Shown piece after piece: positions 41,323-49,362 of a stretch of DNA of 64,000 nucleotides. The notes under the pieces are model-generated. The model was given only the letters and a program-made list of their open reading frames with translations, had not been told where the DNA came from and made no database searches. The stretch's first letter is position 1. Each line of letters starts with the position of its first letter. The DNA is from an uncultured Lachnospiraceae bacterium (GTDB taxonomy: Bacteria > Bacillota > Clostridia > Lachnospirales > Lachnospiraceae): assembly GCA_947626365.1 (NCBI GenBank), contig CANQRW010000005.1, positions 1-64,000 on the forward strand. Reading direction: 5' to 3'. The position numbers and the translations under genes are program-made.

Positions 41323-42759
41323 TTATTCGCCAAGAAGATCCAGAACATCCTGCTGGGCCTTCTCACAGGCTTCCTGAGCTGTCATCTCACCTGCCTGGGC
41401 CCGAGAACCATAGCTGCCCATAATATCCAGCATCTGGTTGATCTGCTCATGAGGCGGAGTCCACTGAAGGCCTCTTTTTACCAGCCCGTTGGCTTTCTCC
41501 AGAGCTGCCAGCTGGGCCGGGAACGACGGATTCTCTTCAACCAAAGATTCATTTTCATAGATGGAATATCTTGTAGCCGCGCCGCCGTTTTCCACATATT
41601 CCAGGCTCTTCTCACGGCTGGTCATAAACATGATGAACGCCCATGCCGCATCCGGGTTCTGCGCGCCTTCGGGAATGGATACGTTCCAGTCCGCCAGTGC
41701 AGCAGACTCTCCCGCAGGTCCGTCCGGCGGCGCCGCAAAGGCCACCTTATCATAAATCGCCGACTGTTCCGGATCGGTGATCGCCGCCGCAATCGCAGTG
41801 GCATCCAGCCACATGGCCGTCTTTCCTGACATGAAGGCGCCTAAGGCCTCCTCATGGGTGTAGGTCGATACGTCAGGCGGCGCGCATTTCAGCATCTCAA
41901 GATACCATTCCAGAGATTCTACTACGCCGGGATCGTCGATCTTCGGCTCCAGGGTCTTCTGATCCATCATCCCGTCACAGAACGCATACATCGTCGTAAG
42001 CCAGCCGGAAGCAAAGTGGATTCCTCTCTGTGCCCTCAGCGCCACTCCGTACAATCCGTCTTCCTTTCCGTTAAAGAATCTGGCAAGCTCAAGGAACTCG
42101 TCCATGGTAGTCGGAACCTTCTTATCATATTTTTCAAACAGGTCCGTCCGATACGCAAGGAATCTGGTTTCTCCCGCAATTGGAATTCCGATGGTCTTGC
42201 CCTGATAACGCCCCAGATCGCAGTATGCGGGAATCAGATCGGCCGCATCATACCACTCCGGCGTCTTCTCCGGATCGTTCAGATAATCATCCAGAGGCTG
42301 GACGACATTTTTCGAACCATACTCCGCATTCCAGAAGCTGTCCACCATAAATACGTCATAGCTGTGCGCTCCCTGGAAATCCAAAAGCTGTTTGTTTTTC
42401 AGATACGTCTGTTCCACCACATCCCATTCGACCTGTATCCCCGTCAGGTCGGTAAACTCATCGGTCATCGCCTGGAACGCCTCCGTAGATGGATGGGAGG
42501 CCATGGACACAACGATTTTTGTCCCGTCCAGCTGTTCCTTCACAGCCGCGCCCCATCCTTCCAGAGTAGAGACGTCCGCCGCGGCCTCCTCTGTCTTTTC
42601 TTCTGCCGCCGTCTCTGCCTGAGACTCAGCCTGAGTCTCAGCCTGTGGAGCCTGCGTTGTCTCCGGCGCCTGGGTTGCCGCCGGCTGCCCGGAACTGCCG
42701 CAGCCTGCAAGAATGACCATTGACAGCGCTGTTACCGTAGCAAAAATCCTTTTTTTCAT
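41323..42759 (-). CDS. Sugar ABC transporter substrate-binding lipoprotein
   Basis: The 478-residue extracellular receptor of a family 1 carbohydrate importer. A lipoprotein signal MKKRIFATVTALSMVILAGC ends in an LAGC lipobox, then a Gln/Ala/Glu-rich linker of about 45 residues. The mature part follows the SBP_bac_1 pattern: VSMASHPSTEAFQAM, DEFTDLTGIQVEWDVV, DVFMVDSFWNAEYG and AFMSGKTAMWLDATAIAAAI. It is the last gene of a six-gene ROK-regulated cassette and follows the second permease by 35 bases. The sugar is unknown; the accompanying isomerase and oxidoreductase hint at an inositol-like or unusual hexose substrate, which is inference. Confidence 0.92.
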   Translation of the reverse strand: MKKRIFATVTALSMVILAGCGSSGQPAATQAPETTQAPQAETQAESQAETAAEEKTEEAAADVSTLEGWGAAVKEQLDGTKIVVSMASHPSTEAFQAMTDEFTDLTGIQVEWDVVEQTYLKNKQLLDFQGAHSYDVFMVDSFWNAEYGSKNVVQPLDDYLNDPEKTPEWYDAADLIPAYCDLGRYQGKTIGIPIAGETRFLAYRTDLFEKYDKKVPTTMDEFLELARFFNGKEDGLYGVALRAQRGIHFASGWLTTMYAFCDGMMDQKTLEPKIDDPGVVESLEWYLEMLKCAPPDVSTYTHEEALGAFMSGKTAMWLDATAIAAAITDPEQSAIYDKVAFAAPPDGPAGESAALADWNVSIPEGAQNPDAAWAFIMFMTSREKSLEYVENGGAATRYSIYENESLVEENPSFPAQLAALEKANGLVKRGLQWTPPHEQINQMLDIMGSYGSRAQAGEMTAQEACEKAQQDVLDLLGE

Positions 42760-42794
42760 AGCTTTTCCTCCTTCTTATATGAGAAATTATTAAG

Positions 42795-43625
42795 TTACCC
42801 CTTTACAGCTCCAAATGTCAGTCCCCGAATCATATATTTTTGAACGGCTATCCCAAATACGATAACCGGCAGGCTGGCCAGGACTCCGGTGGCCGCCATC
42901 TCTCCCCATTTCGTCCCCGACACCGACAGAAACAGCATAACGGAAGTCGGAACCGTCTTGGCTTTCACACTGGTCAAAAAATTAGCGAATACAAACTCAT
43001 TCCACGAATTGATCAGGCAAAAAATCGCGGTGGCCGTAAGGCCCGGCAGGGACAATGGTATGATCAGTTCCTTCAGCACCTGCCAGCCGCTGCAGCCGTC
43101 AATCTTTCCTGCCTCTTCAATCTCCAGGGGAATATCTTCAAAGAATCCCCTCATCATCAGGATCGTGAACGGAACGTTAAACAACATGTAGCAGATTACC
43201 AGAATCTTTCTGGTGTCCAGCCATCCCGCAAACATGGCCATCAGAAAGTACGGAATCACAATGGCCATAGCCGGAAGCATCCTCTGGCTCAGGACCATAA
43301 ACGCCATGTTCTCTCTGTCCTTCCAGTTGAACCTGGCGAATCCGTAGGCCGCTATGGAACCTATGACAAGAGACAGCACCGTAGAAACCGCCGAAACCAG
43401 CATACTGTTTTTGAAATACTCCAGAATGTGGGCGTCCTCTATGATACTCCTGTAATTCTCAAGGGTAGGAACAAACAAAAGTTTTCCGGGATCATAGATA
43501 TCCACCTTAGGCTTCAGGCTTATCAGCACCATCCAAAGATAGGGAGCCAGGAAAAAGAAACATATGATGAGAAACAGCAGCAGAACGACGACTTTCCTGA
43601 CGGCCCGCTTTTGTGCCCTGCTCAT
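42795..43625 (-). CDS. Carbohydrate ABC transporter permease, MalG-like
   Basis: One of two inner-membrane subunits of the sugar importer. 276 residues with six predicted helices, beginning with VVLLLFLIICFFFLAPYLWM. The permease coupling (EAA) loop reads EEAGKIDGCSGWQVLKELII and contacts the ATPase subunit, which is not encoded here and is probably a shared MsmX-type protein. The start codon lies 5 bases after the stop of the partner permease, so the two are translationally coupled. Confidence 0.93.
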   Translation of the reverse strand: MSRAQKRAVRKVVVLLLFLIICFFFLAPYLWMVLISLKPKVDIYDPGKLLFVPTLENYRSIIEDAHILEYFKNSMLVSAVSTVLSLVIGSIAAYGFARFNWKDRENMAFMVLSQRMLPAMAIVIPYFLMAMFAGWLDTRKILVICYMLFNVPFTILMMRGFFEDIPLEIEEAGKIDGCSGWQVLKELIIPLSLPGLTATAIFCLINSWNEFVFANFLTSVKAKTVPTSVMLFLSVSGTKWGEMAATGVLASLPVIVFGIAVQKYMIRGLTFGAVKG

Positions 43626-43629
43626 GCCA

Positions 43630-44514
43630 TCACATCTCCTTTCTCTGAAAATATGTCAGCACCTTGCTGACAGCGCTTGAAATCATCATCAGTATTATGG
43701 CGTTGGCCGCCGCCCTTCCGATCAGCCCGTTCTGCGCGTTGGCCAGCCGGTAGATATGCAGGCTCAGAAATTCCGTGGAATTGCCGGGGCCTCCCTGAGT
43801 CAGGACAAAGGGCATGTCATATATTTTCAGAGAATCTATGGTTCTGAAAATCATGGCAAGAAATATCAGCGGCCTCAGGGACGGCAGCGTAATGTACCGA
43901 AACAGCTGGAATGCATTTCCGCCGTCAATTCTGGCGGCCTCATACTGATCTGTGGGAAGCGAACACACCCCGGCGTAGCTGATCAGGGCCACAAACGGCG
44001 TCCATTGCCAGATATCGGCCAGTACCACAGACGTAAACGCCATGTCAGCATCCAGCCAGGTAACCCTGGGCAAATGCAATACCGCGAGGAAATAATTTAC
44101 GATCCCGTACTCGGCGTTCAGCATAAGCTTCCAGATATTTCCCGCGATGCTGGGTGTCATGACGATCGGTATGATCAGGACGGCAAACACAATCGGTTTC
44201 ATTCTGGATTCCGAATCGCACAGAAGCTTACCAATCAGAAAGCCGAAGATCATTTCAGCTGCCGTGGTTATCACCATGAATTTCAGGCTGATATAAACGG
44301 CGTTCCAGAAATCAGGATCTCTGCCGGACACAAGGCGGATATAATTGTCCAGTCCTACAAACTTCACCCGCCCCAGGTCCCATCCCAGCTGATAATTGGT
44401 CATGCTGATGAGCCACAAAAAGATGGTCGGGAACAGGGTGAGCACCGTCATAAGCGCCATGGCAGGCGCGATATACGTCATATAAGGTTTTTTCTTAAAA
44501 TAGCGTTTTATCAT
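43630..44514 (-). CDS. Sugar ABC transporter permease, MalF-like
   Basis: Second membrane subunit of the same importer. 294 residues with six helices; the first is YIAPAMALMTVLTLFPTIFL. The coupling loop is EAARIDGGNAFQLFRYITLP. FVLTQGGPGNSTEFLSLHIY matches the conserved region of MalF/UgpA-type permeases. It lies 21 bases downstream of the oxidoreductase gene in the cassette. Confidence 0.93.
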   Translation of the reverse strand: MIKRYFKKKPYMTYIAPAMALMTVLTLFPTIFLWLISMTNYQLGWDLGRVKFVGLDNYIRLVSGRDPDFWNAVYISLKFMVITTAAEMIFGFLIGKLLCDSESRMKPIVFAVLIIPIVMTPSIAGNIWKLMLNAEYGIVNYFLAVLHLPRVTWLDADMAFTSVVLADIWQWTPFVALISYAGVCSLPTDQYEAARIDGGNAFQLFRYITLPSLRPLIFLAMIFRTIDSLKIYDMPFVLTQGGPGNSTEFLSLHIYRLANAQNGLIGRAAANAIILMMISSAVSKVLTYFQRKEM

Positions 44515-44535
44515 AAATGATACCTTCTCTCCATG

Positions 44536-45501
44536 TCAGGAAAGGGCAACGATACGGTTCTCTCTTCCGGCTTCCGCTGCTGCCCAGAGAACCTCCATAG
44601 TCCCTTTCACTGACGCCAGATCAGCCCTTTCGGGATTTTCACCCCTTTCTATACATTCCAGGAAATACCGGAGTTCTTCCTTGTAGCCATTCTTCTTTTC
44701 CAGATCCAGCTGCCGCTTCTCTGAATTTTTTATCCATTCGATTCTGTCGTCTCCGATATATGTAATCATCCCATCGTCTCCCACAATCTCAAGGGAAGCA
44801 GACAATTCCCCGCGTGAGAAACCATCCGGCATGCCCCAGGAACCGATGATATTCACACAGCAGCCGTCATAAATCATATTGATGATTCCGTGAAGCACCG
44901 CGTCCTCGTTCCGCACGATCTGACAGGAAACGCTCTCCGGACGCCCCAAAAGCCAGTTAATATAATCCACATCATGGATACACAGATCCATGAGGATTCC
45001 TCCGCTCTTTTTTTCATCCATCAGCCAGTTTCCCTTCGACCAGGACGGACGCTTCTGCCTGCGGAAACAATTGACAAACCGGACCTTTCCTACGGCTCCC
45101 TGCCGGACAAGCTCCATAGCCTTAACATACCCTTCCCAGAACCGAAGGACCTGTCCCACCATCAGCTTCATGCCGCGCTTTTTCTGGATAGCCGCGATCT
45201 CATCAAATTCCCCGGGGCTTAAGCAGACCGGTTTCTCACAAATAACAGCCCGGCAATACTCCGACGCTTTTTCCAATGCTGTCCTGTGCAGGTTTGACGG
45301 AAGGCATATGTCTATAATATCCACATTCTGTTTTTCCAGCTCACCGGGATCTGAGAACGCTGCGCACTGAAATTCCGCCGCAAACTGTTCCGCCTCTTCT
45401 CTGTCCTTTTCAATGACACAGGCAATCTCCGTACCCATTTCCCGGTAGGCGTTTCCGTGAACCCATCCCATTTTGCCTGCTCCCCAGACCGCTACTCTCA
45501 T
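44536..45501 (-). CDS. Gfo/Idh/MocA-family NAD(P)-dependent oxidoreductase
   Basis: Oxidises or reduces a sugar or cyclitol with NAD(P). The ATG at 45501 follows GGAGGAAA and starts at the Rossmann motif MRVAVWGAGKMGWVHGNAY; a longer reading upstream would overlap the isomerase gene. VICEKPVCLSPGEF carries the family EKP motif with its active-site Lys, and a C-terminal beta-sheet substrate domain follows (GGILMDLCIHDVDYINWLLG with the conserved Asp and His). 321 residues. Together with the sugar isomerase it probably processes the sugar imported by the cassette. Confidence 0.9.
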   Translation of the reverse strand: MRVAVWGAGKMGWVHGNAYREMGTEIACVIEKDREEAEQFAAEFQCAAFSDPGELEKQNVDIIDICLPSNLHRTALEKASEYCRAVICEKPVCLSPGEFDEIAAIQKKRGMKLMVGQVLRFWEGYVKAMELVRQGAVGKVRFVNCFRRQKRPSWSKGNWLMDEKKSGGILMDLCIHDVDYINWLLGRPESVSCQIVRNEDAVLHGIINMIYDGCCVNIIGSWGMPDGFSRGELSASLEIVGDDGMITYIGDDRIEWIKNSEKRQLDLEKKNGYKEELRYFLECIERGENPERADLASVKGTMEVLWAAAEAGRENRIVALS

Positions 45502-45517
45502 TCCCTTTCCTCCGCTT

Positions 45518-46345
45518 CTACGAATAAAGAATCTTCTCCAGGAATCGTTTCCCTTCTTCCATCTCCAATCGCTGTCTCTCATTGCCCTCTTCAATTTCAT
45601 ATTCAATGGATATGGAACCGTCGTAATGGATCGCCTTCAGCTTTTCGACAAACCGCGGGAAATCCACCTGACCTTTTCCAATTGGATATTCCTGCCCCAG
45701 TTCGTATCCGTCAACAGGATAAGAGCCGTCCTTGGCATGAATGCTTCTGACATACTCGCCCAGAATACCCAGGCCGTCTACCGGATTGGCATTGCCATAC
45801 ATCATCAGATTCGCCGGATCATAATTGACATACAGATTGGCGCTTCCCACATCCTGTATCAGCCGCTTCAGCACCACCGGCGGTTCCTGTCCGGTCTCCA
45901 TAAGAAGATTCTGGCCGTGCCGCGCAAGTTCTTCCGCGATATACCTGACCGTATTGACAACTCCTGTATAATTCACATCCCTGCAGTTAAGGGGAATAAA
46001 CCCCAAGTGGGTAATAATATCCTTCACGCCGAGCACCCGCCCGTAAGCGGCTCCGTCCAGCAGATTCCTGGTCCTGGTCGCCCTGTATTCAGGCGGCACG
46101 ATCCCCAGCACAGACGGCCCTTCCGTAAAATTCCAGCGTATCGGTCCGTGCCATCCGCACCACAATCCTGTGATCTCCATATCAAAAGATTCCGCGATCC
46201 GCCGCACTTTTTCCGCATGCCGCTCATTTACATTTTCCATATTCCATATCTGAAGCTGACAATTCCCAAATCCCAGCTTCACAGCCCAGTCAAGCATTTC
46301 CTCCAGGTGTTCATCGATTTTCAGCGCTATTCCCAGAGATTTCAT
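45518..46345 (-). CDS. Sugar phosphate isomerase/epimerase-family TIM barrel
   Basis: A 275-residue AP-endonuclease-2-like TIM barrel (IolE/IolI or xylose-isomerase-like). The ATG at 46343-46345 follows AAGGAGG. Likely metal ligands are LLMETGQEPP (Glu), LYVNYDPANLMMYG (Asp), VRSIHAKDGSYP (His, Asp) and SISIEYEIEEGN (Glu). Such enzymes catalyse isomerisation, epimerisation or dehydration of sugars and inositol derivatives. It is the second gene of the cassette, 27 bases after the ROK regulator. Confidence 0.85.
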   Translation of the reverse strand: MKSLGIALKIDEHLEEMLDWAVKLGFGNCQLQIWNMENVNERHAEKVRRIAESFDMEITGLWCGWHGPIRWNFTEGPSVLGIVPPEYRATRTRNLLDGAAYGRVLGVKDIITHLGFIPLNCRDVNYTGVVNTVRYIAEELARHGQNLLMETGQEPPVVLKRLIQDVGSANLYVNYDPANLMMYGNANPVDGLGILGEYVRSIHAKDGSYPVDGYELGQEYPIGKGQVDFPRFVEKLKAIHYDGSISIEYEIEEGNERQRLEMEEGKRFLEKILYS

Positions 46346-46372
46346 AGATCCTCCTTTTTCCAAACCCTGCCA

Positions 46373-47575
46373 TTATCCGCAAAACAACTGATTCGCTTCC
46401 ATATCGTCAAACCGAAAATAACTGTTCATATAATATTTGGCGGCTCCCCGCACCACAGATGCCTCACCTAATTTTGTATAGATCACCTCCACGTCCGAGA
46501 CAAACTGCTGAAATCCAAAACTTTTCATATTCTGACGCACCATGGTCAGAAAATCATCTCCAAGCTTTCTTCCGATTCCTCCGATTACCACAAACTTCGG
46601 GTGGAACAGGGCAATCGCGTTGCAGAGCGCGTAAGCGAAATCCTCCGCCATAGCCTCCATCAGTTTCGCCGCGTTTTCATCTCCTTTCTTAACCAACTGC
46701 GCCAGATCCTTAAACATGATCTTCTCCCCGTCTTTTCTGGGACTTTTGATCCCGTACTGCTGGAAAAGCCTGGGAAGCGCCATCTCGCCGATCTGATTTT
46801 CCAGACATCCTTTGTTGCCGCAGGCACAGCTGTGTCCGTTCCTGTCCACAGAAAAATGCCCGAACTGGCTTGCCATTCCGCTGGCCCCGCTGAGAAGGTG
46901 TCCGTCATGGATGATCGCGGCGCCGACGCCGTCGTTTATATTGATGTAAATATAGCTGTCCTCGTTCAATTTTTCGAAAACATTCTCCGCGTAGGCGAAA
47001 CACGCCGTATCATTCAGTATTGCCAGCGGATACTCTTTTATTATTTTTTTTAATCTGCTTATCCGGTAATTGCCGCTCTTCTCATTCGGCAGCACCACGG
47101 AGATCAGCCGGTCATGCTTCTCGTCGATCATTCCCGGAAATATAACGCATACGCCCAAAATACGGATACTTACACATTCCGATTCGATAAAATCCTGATA
47201 GCAGCTCCCCAGCTTTCCCAGGGAATCCGAAGTGTTCTTCATGTCATAGGCCTTGCAGAAATTGATATTCATGGCGGAATCGACCAGCGCGATCTCCGCG
47301 TTGTCTTTGCGCCAGTTGATCACGATAATATAGTTATTTTTGTTATTCACCATCAAACTGTTGGGCCGTCTTCCCTGGTGACTGCTGACCTGCGCTCCCT
47401 GATCGATCACGTAATTTTCCTGCAGCAGCTCGTCTACCAGGGCGGAAACCGTAGTTTTGCTCAGCTTCAGCTGCTCCGCAAGCCTCACCCGGCTGATTCC
47501 CGGAAATTCTTCTATCAGCTGATAAATCAGTTTCTTATTATTGTCTTTGATCAAAATCTGGTTGTATTTTTTCAT
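46373..47575 (-). CDS. ROK-family transcriptional regulator of the sugar cassette
   Basis: A 400-residue repressor-type ROK protein (NagC/XylR/Mlc group). Residues 15-75 form a winged helix: GISRVRLAEQLKLSKTTVSA then LVDELLQENYVI. The ROK domain has the ATP-like site and the zinc motif GHSCACGNKGCLENQIGE, and ends with VVIGGIGRKLGDDF. It is the first gene of the cassette and probably represses itself and the genes after it until the cognate sugar binds. Its own promoter and a candidate operator are at 47592-47658. Confidence 0.93.
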   Translation of the reverse strand: MKKYNQILIKDNNKKLIYQLIEEFPGISRVRLAEQLKLSKTTVSALVDELLQENYVIDQGAQVSSHQGRRPNSLMVNNKNNYIIVINWRKDNAEIALVDSAMNINFCKAYDMKNTSDSLGKLGSCYQDFIESECVSIRILGVCVIFPGMIDEKHDRLISVVLPNEKSGNYRISRLKKIIKEYPLAILNDTACFAYAENVFEKLNEDSYIYININDGVGAAIIHDGHLLSGASGMASQFGHFSVDRNGHSCACGNKGCLENQIGEMALPRLFQQYGIKSPRKDGEKIMFKDLAQLVKKGDENAAKLMEAMAEDFAYALCNAIALFHPKFVVIGGIGRKLGDDFLTMVRQNMKSFGFQQFVSDVEVIYTKLGEASVVRGAAKYYMNSYFRFDDMEANQLFCG

Positions 47576-47591
47576 CTTTTTATCTTCCTTT

Positions 47592-47622
47592 TAATTAGTT
47601 AGTTCAGTGACCTTACTAATTA
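47592..47622. promoter_or_regulatory. Candidate ROK operator
   Basis: TAATTAGT (47592-47599) and ACTAATTA (47615-47622) are a perfect inverted pair around 15 bases, directly downstream of the ROK gene -10, over the likely start site. The symmetric TTAGT/ACTAA arms resemble operators of XylR-type ROK repressors. Confidence 0.65.
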
Positions 47623-47629
47623 TGAATAG

Positions 47630-47658
47630 AGTATAACATAAAGAGGATTCATATGCAA
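47630..47658 (-). promoter_or_regulatory. Promoter of the ROK-regulated sugar cassette
   Basis: Leftward TTGCAT (47653-47658) and TATACT (47630-47635) with a 17-base spacer. Confidence 0.65.
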
Positions 47659-47684
47659 GGATTATTTTTTGAATATATATACAA

Positions 47685-47731
47685 AGGGGCTGTTGCAGAA
47701 TGATACAGTGAATATTTCTGCGACAGCCCCT
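47685..47731. terminator. Terminator hairpin downstream of gltD
   Basis: AGGGGCTGTTGCAGAA (47685-47700) pairs with TTCTGCGACAGCCCCT (47716-47731), 16 positions with one G-U, loop of 15. On the - strand the exit is TTTGTATATATATT. The 3' flank TGTATACTAATGTAA (47733-47747) resembles the tail of the 44-bp repeats, so this may be a diverged relative with an exchanged stem. Confidence 0.75.
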
Positions 47732-47762
47732 CTGTATACTAATGTAAAGTATGCCAGCGCCG

Positions 47763-49349
47763 CTACATCAGGTTCGTGTACCCCATCAGGGCCTCATCCA
47801 CTTCCTTGGCCACTTCTCTTCCTTCCCGGATGGCCCACACCACCAGGGACTGGCCCCGGTGCATGTCGCCTGCGGCGAATACCTTTTCCACATTGGTCTT
47901 ATAGCCGCCGGCCTCTGTGGCCACATTGGTCCGCTGGTTCAGCTTCACGCCAAAGGCGTCGGCCACATACTTCTGGCTGCCCAAAAAACCTGCCGCGATC
48001 AGCACCAGATCTGCCGGGACTTCCTTCTCGCTCCCTTCCACGGGAACCATCATAAGGCGCCCCGTCTTCTCATCCTTCTTCGGCTCCAGGCTGACCAGCA
48101 CCGCCCCGCAGACTTTTCCGTCCTTGGTCTTCTTAAACTCTTTCACCGTAGTCTGATAGATCCGGGGATCGCCGCCGAACACAGCGATGGCCTCCTCCTG
48201 GCCGTAATCGGTTTTCAGGATCTTCGGCCACTCCGGCCAGGTATTGTCCGCCGTCCGCTGGGCCGGAGGCTTGGGCATCATCTCCAGCTGAGTCACGGAC
48301 TTGCAGCCGTGGCGGATGGAGGTTCCCACACAGTCGTTGCCGGTGTCGCCGCCGCCGATGACGATGACATGCTTGCCTTTGGCGGAGATATAGGTTCCGT
48401 CTTTAAGAGACGATACCGGCATGGCCGTTCCGGCTGTCCCCAAACCGGCTGCAGAACCGCCGGCCGAATCCGGCAAAACCTCCGGTTCCCCGGCTTTCCC
48501 TGCCTTCTTTCCAGCCAGCAGGCTTTTGGTAGTAGATTTCAGGAAATCTACCGCGAAATAGATTCCTTCCGCTTCTCTTCCCGGCACCTGGATATCCCTG
48601 GGGTTGGAAGCGCCGCAGGCCAGGATCACGCTGTCATATTCCTTCAGAAGCTTTTCCGCCTTGTAGTCCTTTCCCACGTTGACTCCCGTGACGAAAGTGA
48701 CGCCTTCCTCTTTCATCACCTTCACCTTCCGGTCAATGATGTGTTTCTCCAGCTTCATGTTGGGGATTCCGTACATCAGAAGCCCGCCTACACGGTCCTC
48801 ACGCTCATAGACCGTCACCAGATGGCCTCTCTTGTTCAGCTGGTCCGCGGCCGCCAGGCCGGATGGTCCGGAGCCCACCACCGCCACCTTCCTGCCGGTG
48901 CGGATCCTGGGCGGATTAGCCGCCGCCCAGCCGGTCTCATAGGCTTTCTCCACTACCGCGTGCTCATTTTCCTTGATGCTCACCGGATCCCCGTTCAGGC
49001 CGCAGGTGCAGGCCGCCTCACAGGGGGCCGGGCATACCCGGGAGGTAAACTCCGGAAAGCTGTTGGTTCTCTTAAGCCGGTTGAAGGCCTGCTTCCAGTT
49101 ACCCGTATAAACCAGGTCGTTCCACTCCGGAACCAGATTGTTCAGAGGGCAGCCGGAAGTCATACCCTTGATCATCATGCCCGACTGGCAGAAGGGTACG
49201 CCGCACTCCATGCACCGGGCGCCCTGTTTCCTCTGCTCCGCCTCGCTTAAAGGAGTGTGGAACTCATTGAAATTTTTGATTCTCGCTTTGGGACTTACCG
49301 CCTTGGAAGTCTCTCTGTCATATTCTAAAAATCCTGTGGTTTTTCCCAT
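47763..49349 (-). CDS. gltD: Glutamate synthase small subunit
   Basis: Feeds electrons from NAD(P)H through FAD and Fe-S clusters to the large subunit. The ATG at 49347-49349 follows AGGAGG and gives 528 residues. N-terminal Fe-S cysteines appear in CMECGVPFC and [14 protein letters not shown], the FAD site is [20 protein letters not shown], the NADPH site is [20 protein letters not shown], and the C-terminal FAD contact is [20 protein letters not shown]. An extra Ala/Gly/Ser-rich segment of about 35 residues ([20 protein letters not shown] and onward) precedes the NADPH motif. It follows gltB by 13 bases. Confidence 0.96.
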   Translation of the reverse strand: MGKTTGFLEYDRETSKAVSPKARIKNFNEFHTPLSEAEQRKQGARCMECGVPFCQSGMMIKGMTSGCPLNNLVPEWNDLVYTGNWKQAFNRLKRTNSFPEFTSRVCPAPCEAACTCGLNGDPVSIKENEHAVVEKAYETGWAAANPPRIRTGRKVAVVGSGPSGLAAADQLNKRGHLVTVYEREDRVGGLLMYGIPNMKLEKHIIDRKVKVMKEEGVTFVTGVNVGKDYKAEKLLKEYDSVILACGASNPRDIQVPGREAEGIYFAVDFLKSTTKSLLAGKKAGKAGEPEVLPDSAGGSAAGLGTAGTAMPVSSLKDGTYISAKGKHVIVIGGGDTGNDCVGTSIRHGCKSVTQLEMMPKPPAQRTADNTWPEWPKILKTDYGQEEAIAVFGGDPRIYQTTVKEFKKTKDGKVCGAVLVSLEPKKDEKTGRLMMVPVEGSEKEVPADLVLIAAGFLGSQKYVADAFGVKLNQRTNVATEAGGYKTNVEKVFAAGDMHRGQSLVVWAIREGREVAKEVDEALMGYTNLM

Positions 49350-49362
49350 GATTTCCTTCCTC

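Noticed and set aside
47685-47731. GGGGCTGTTGCA end of an insertion sequence
   Set aside because: The word resembles terminal repeats of some IS families, but its partner arm is only 15 bases away and the structure acts as a terminator hairpin; no transposase fragment is near.
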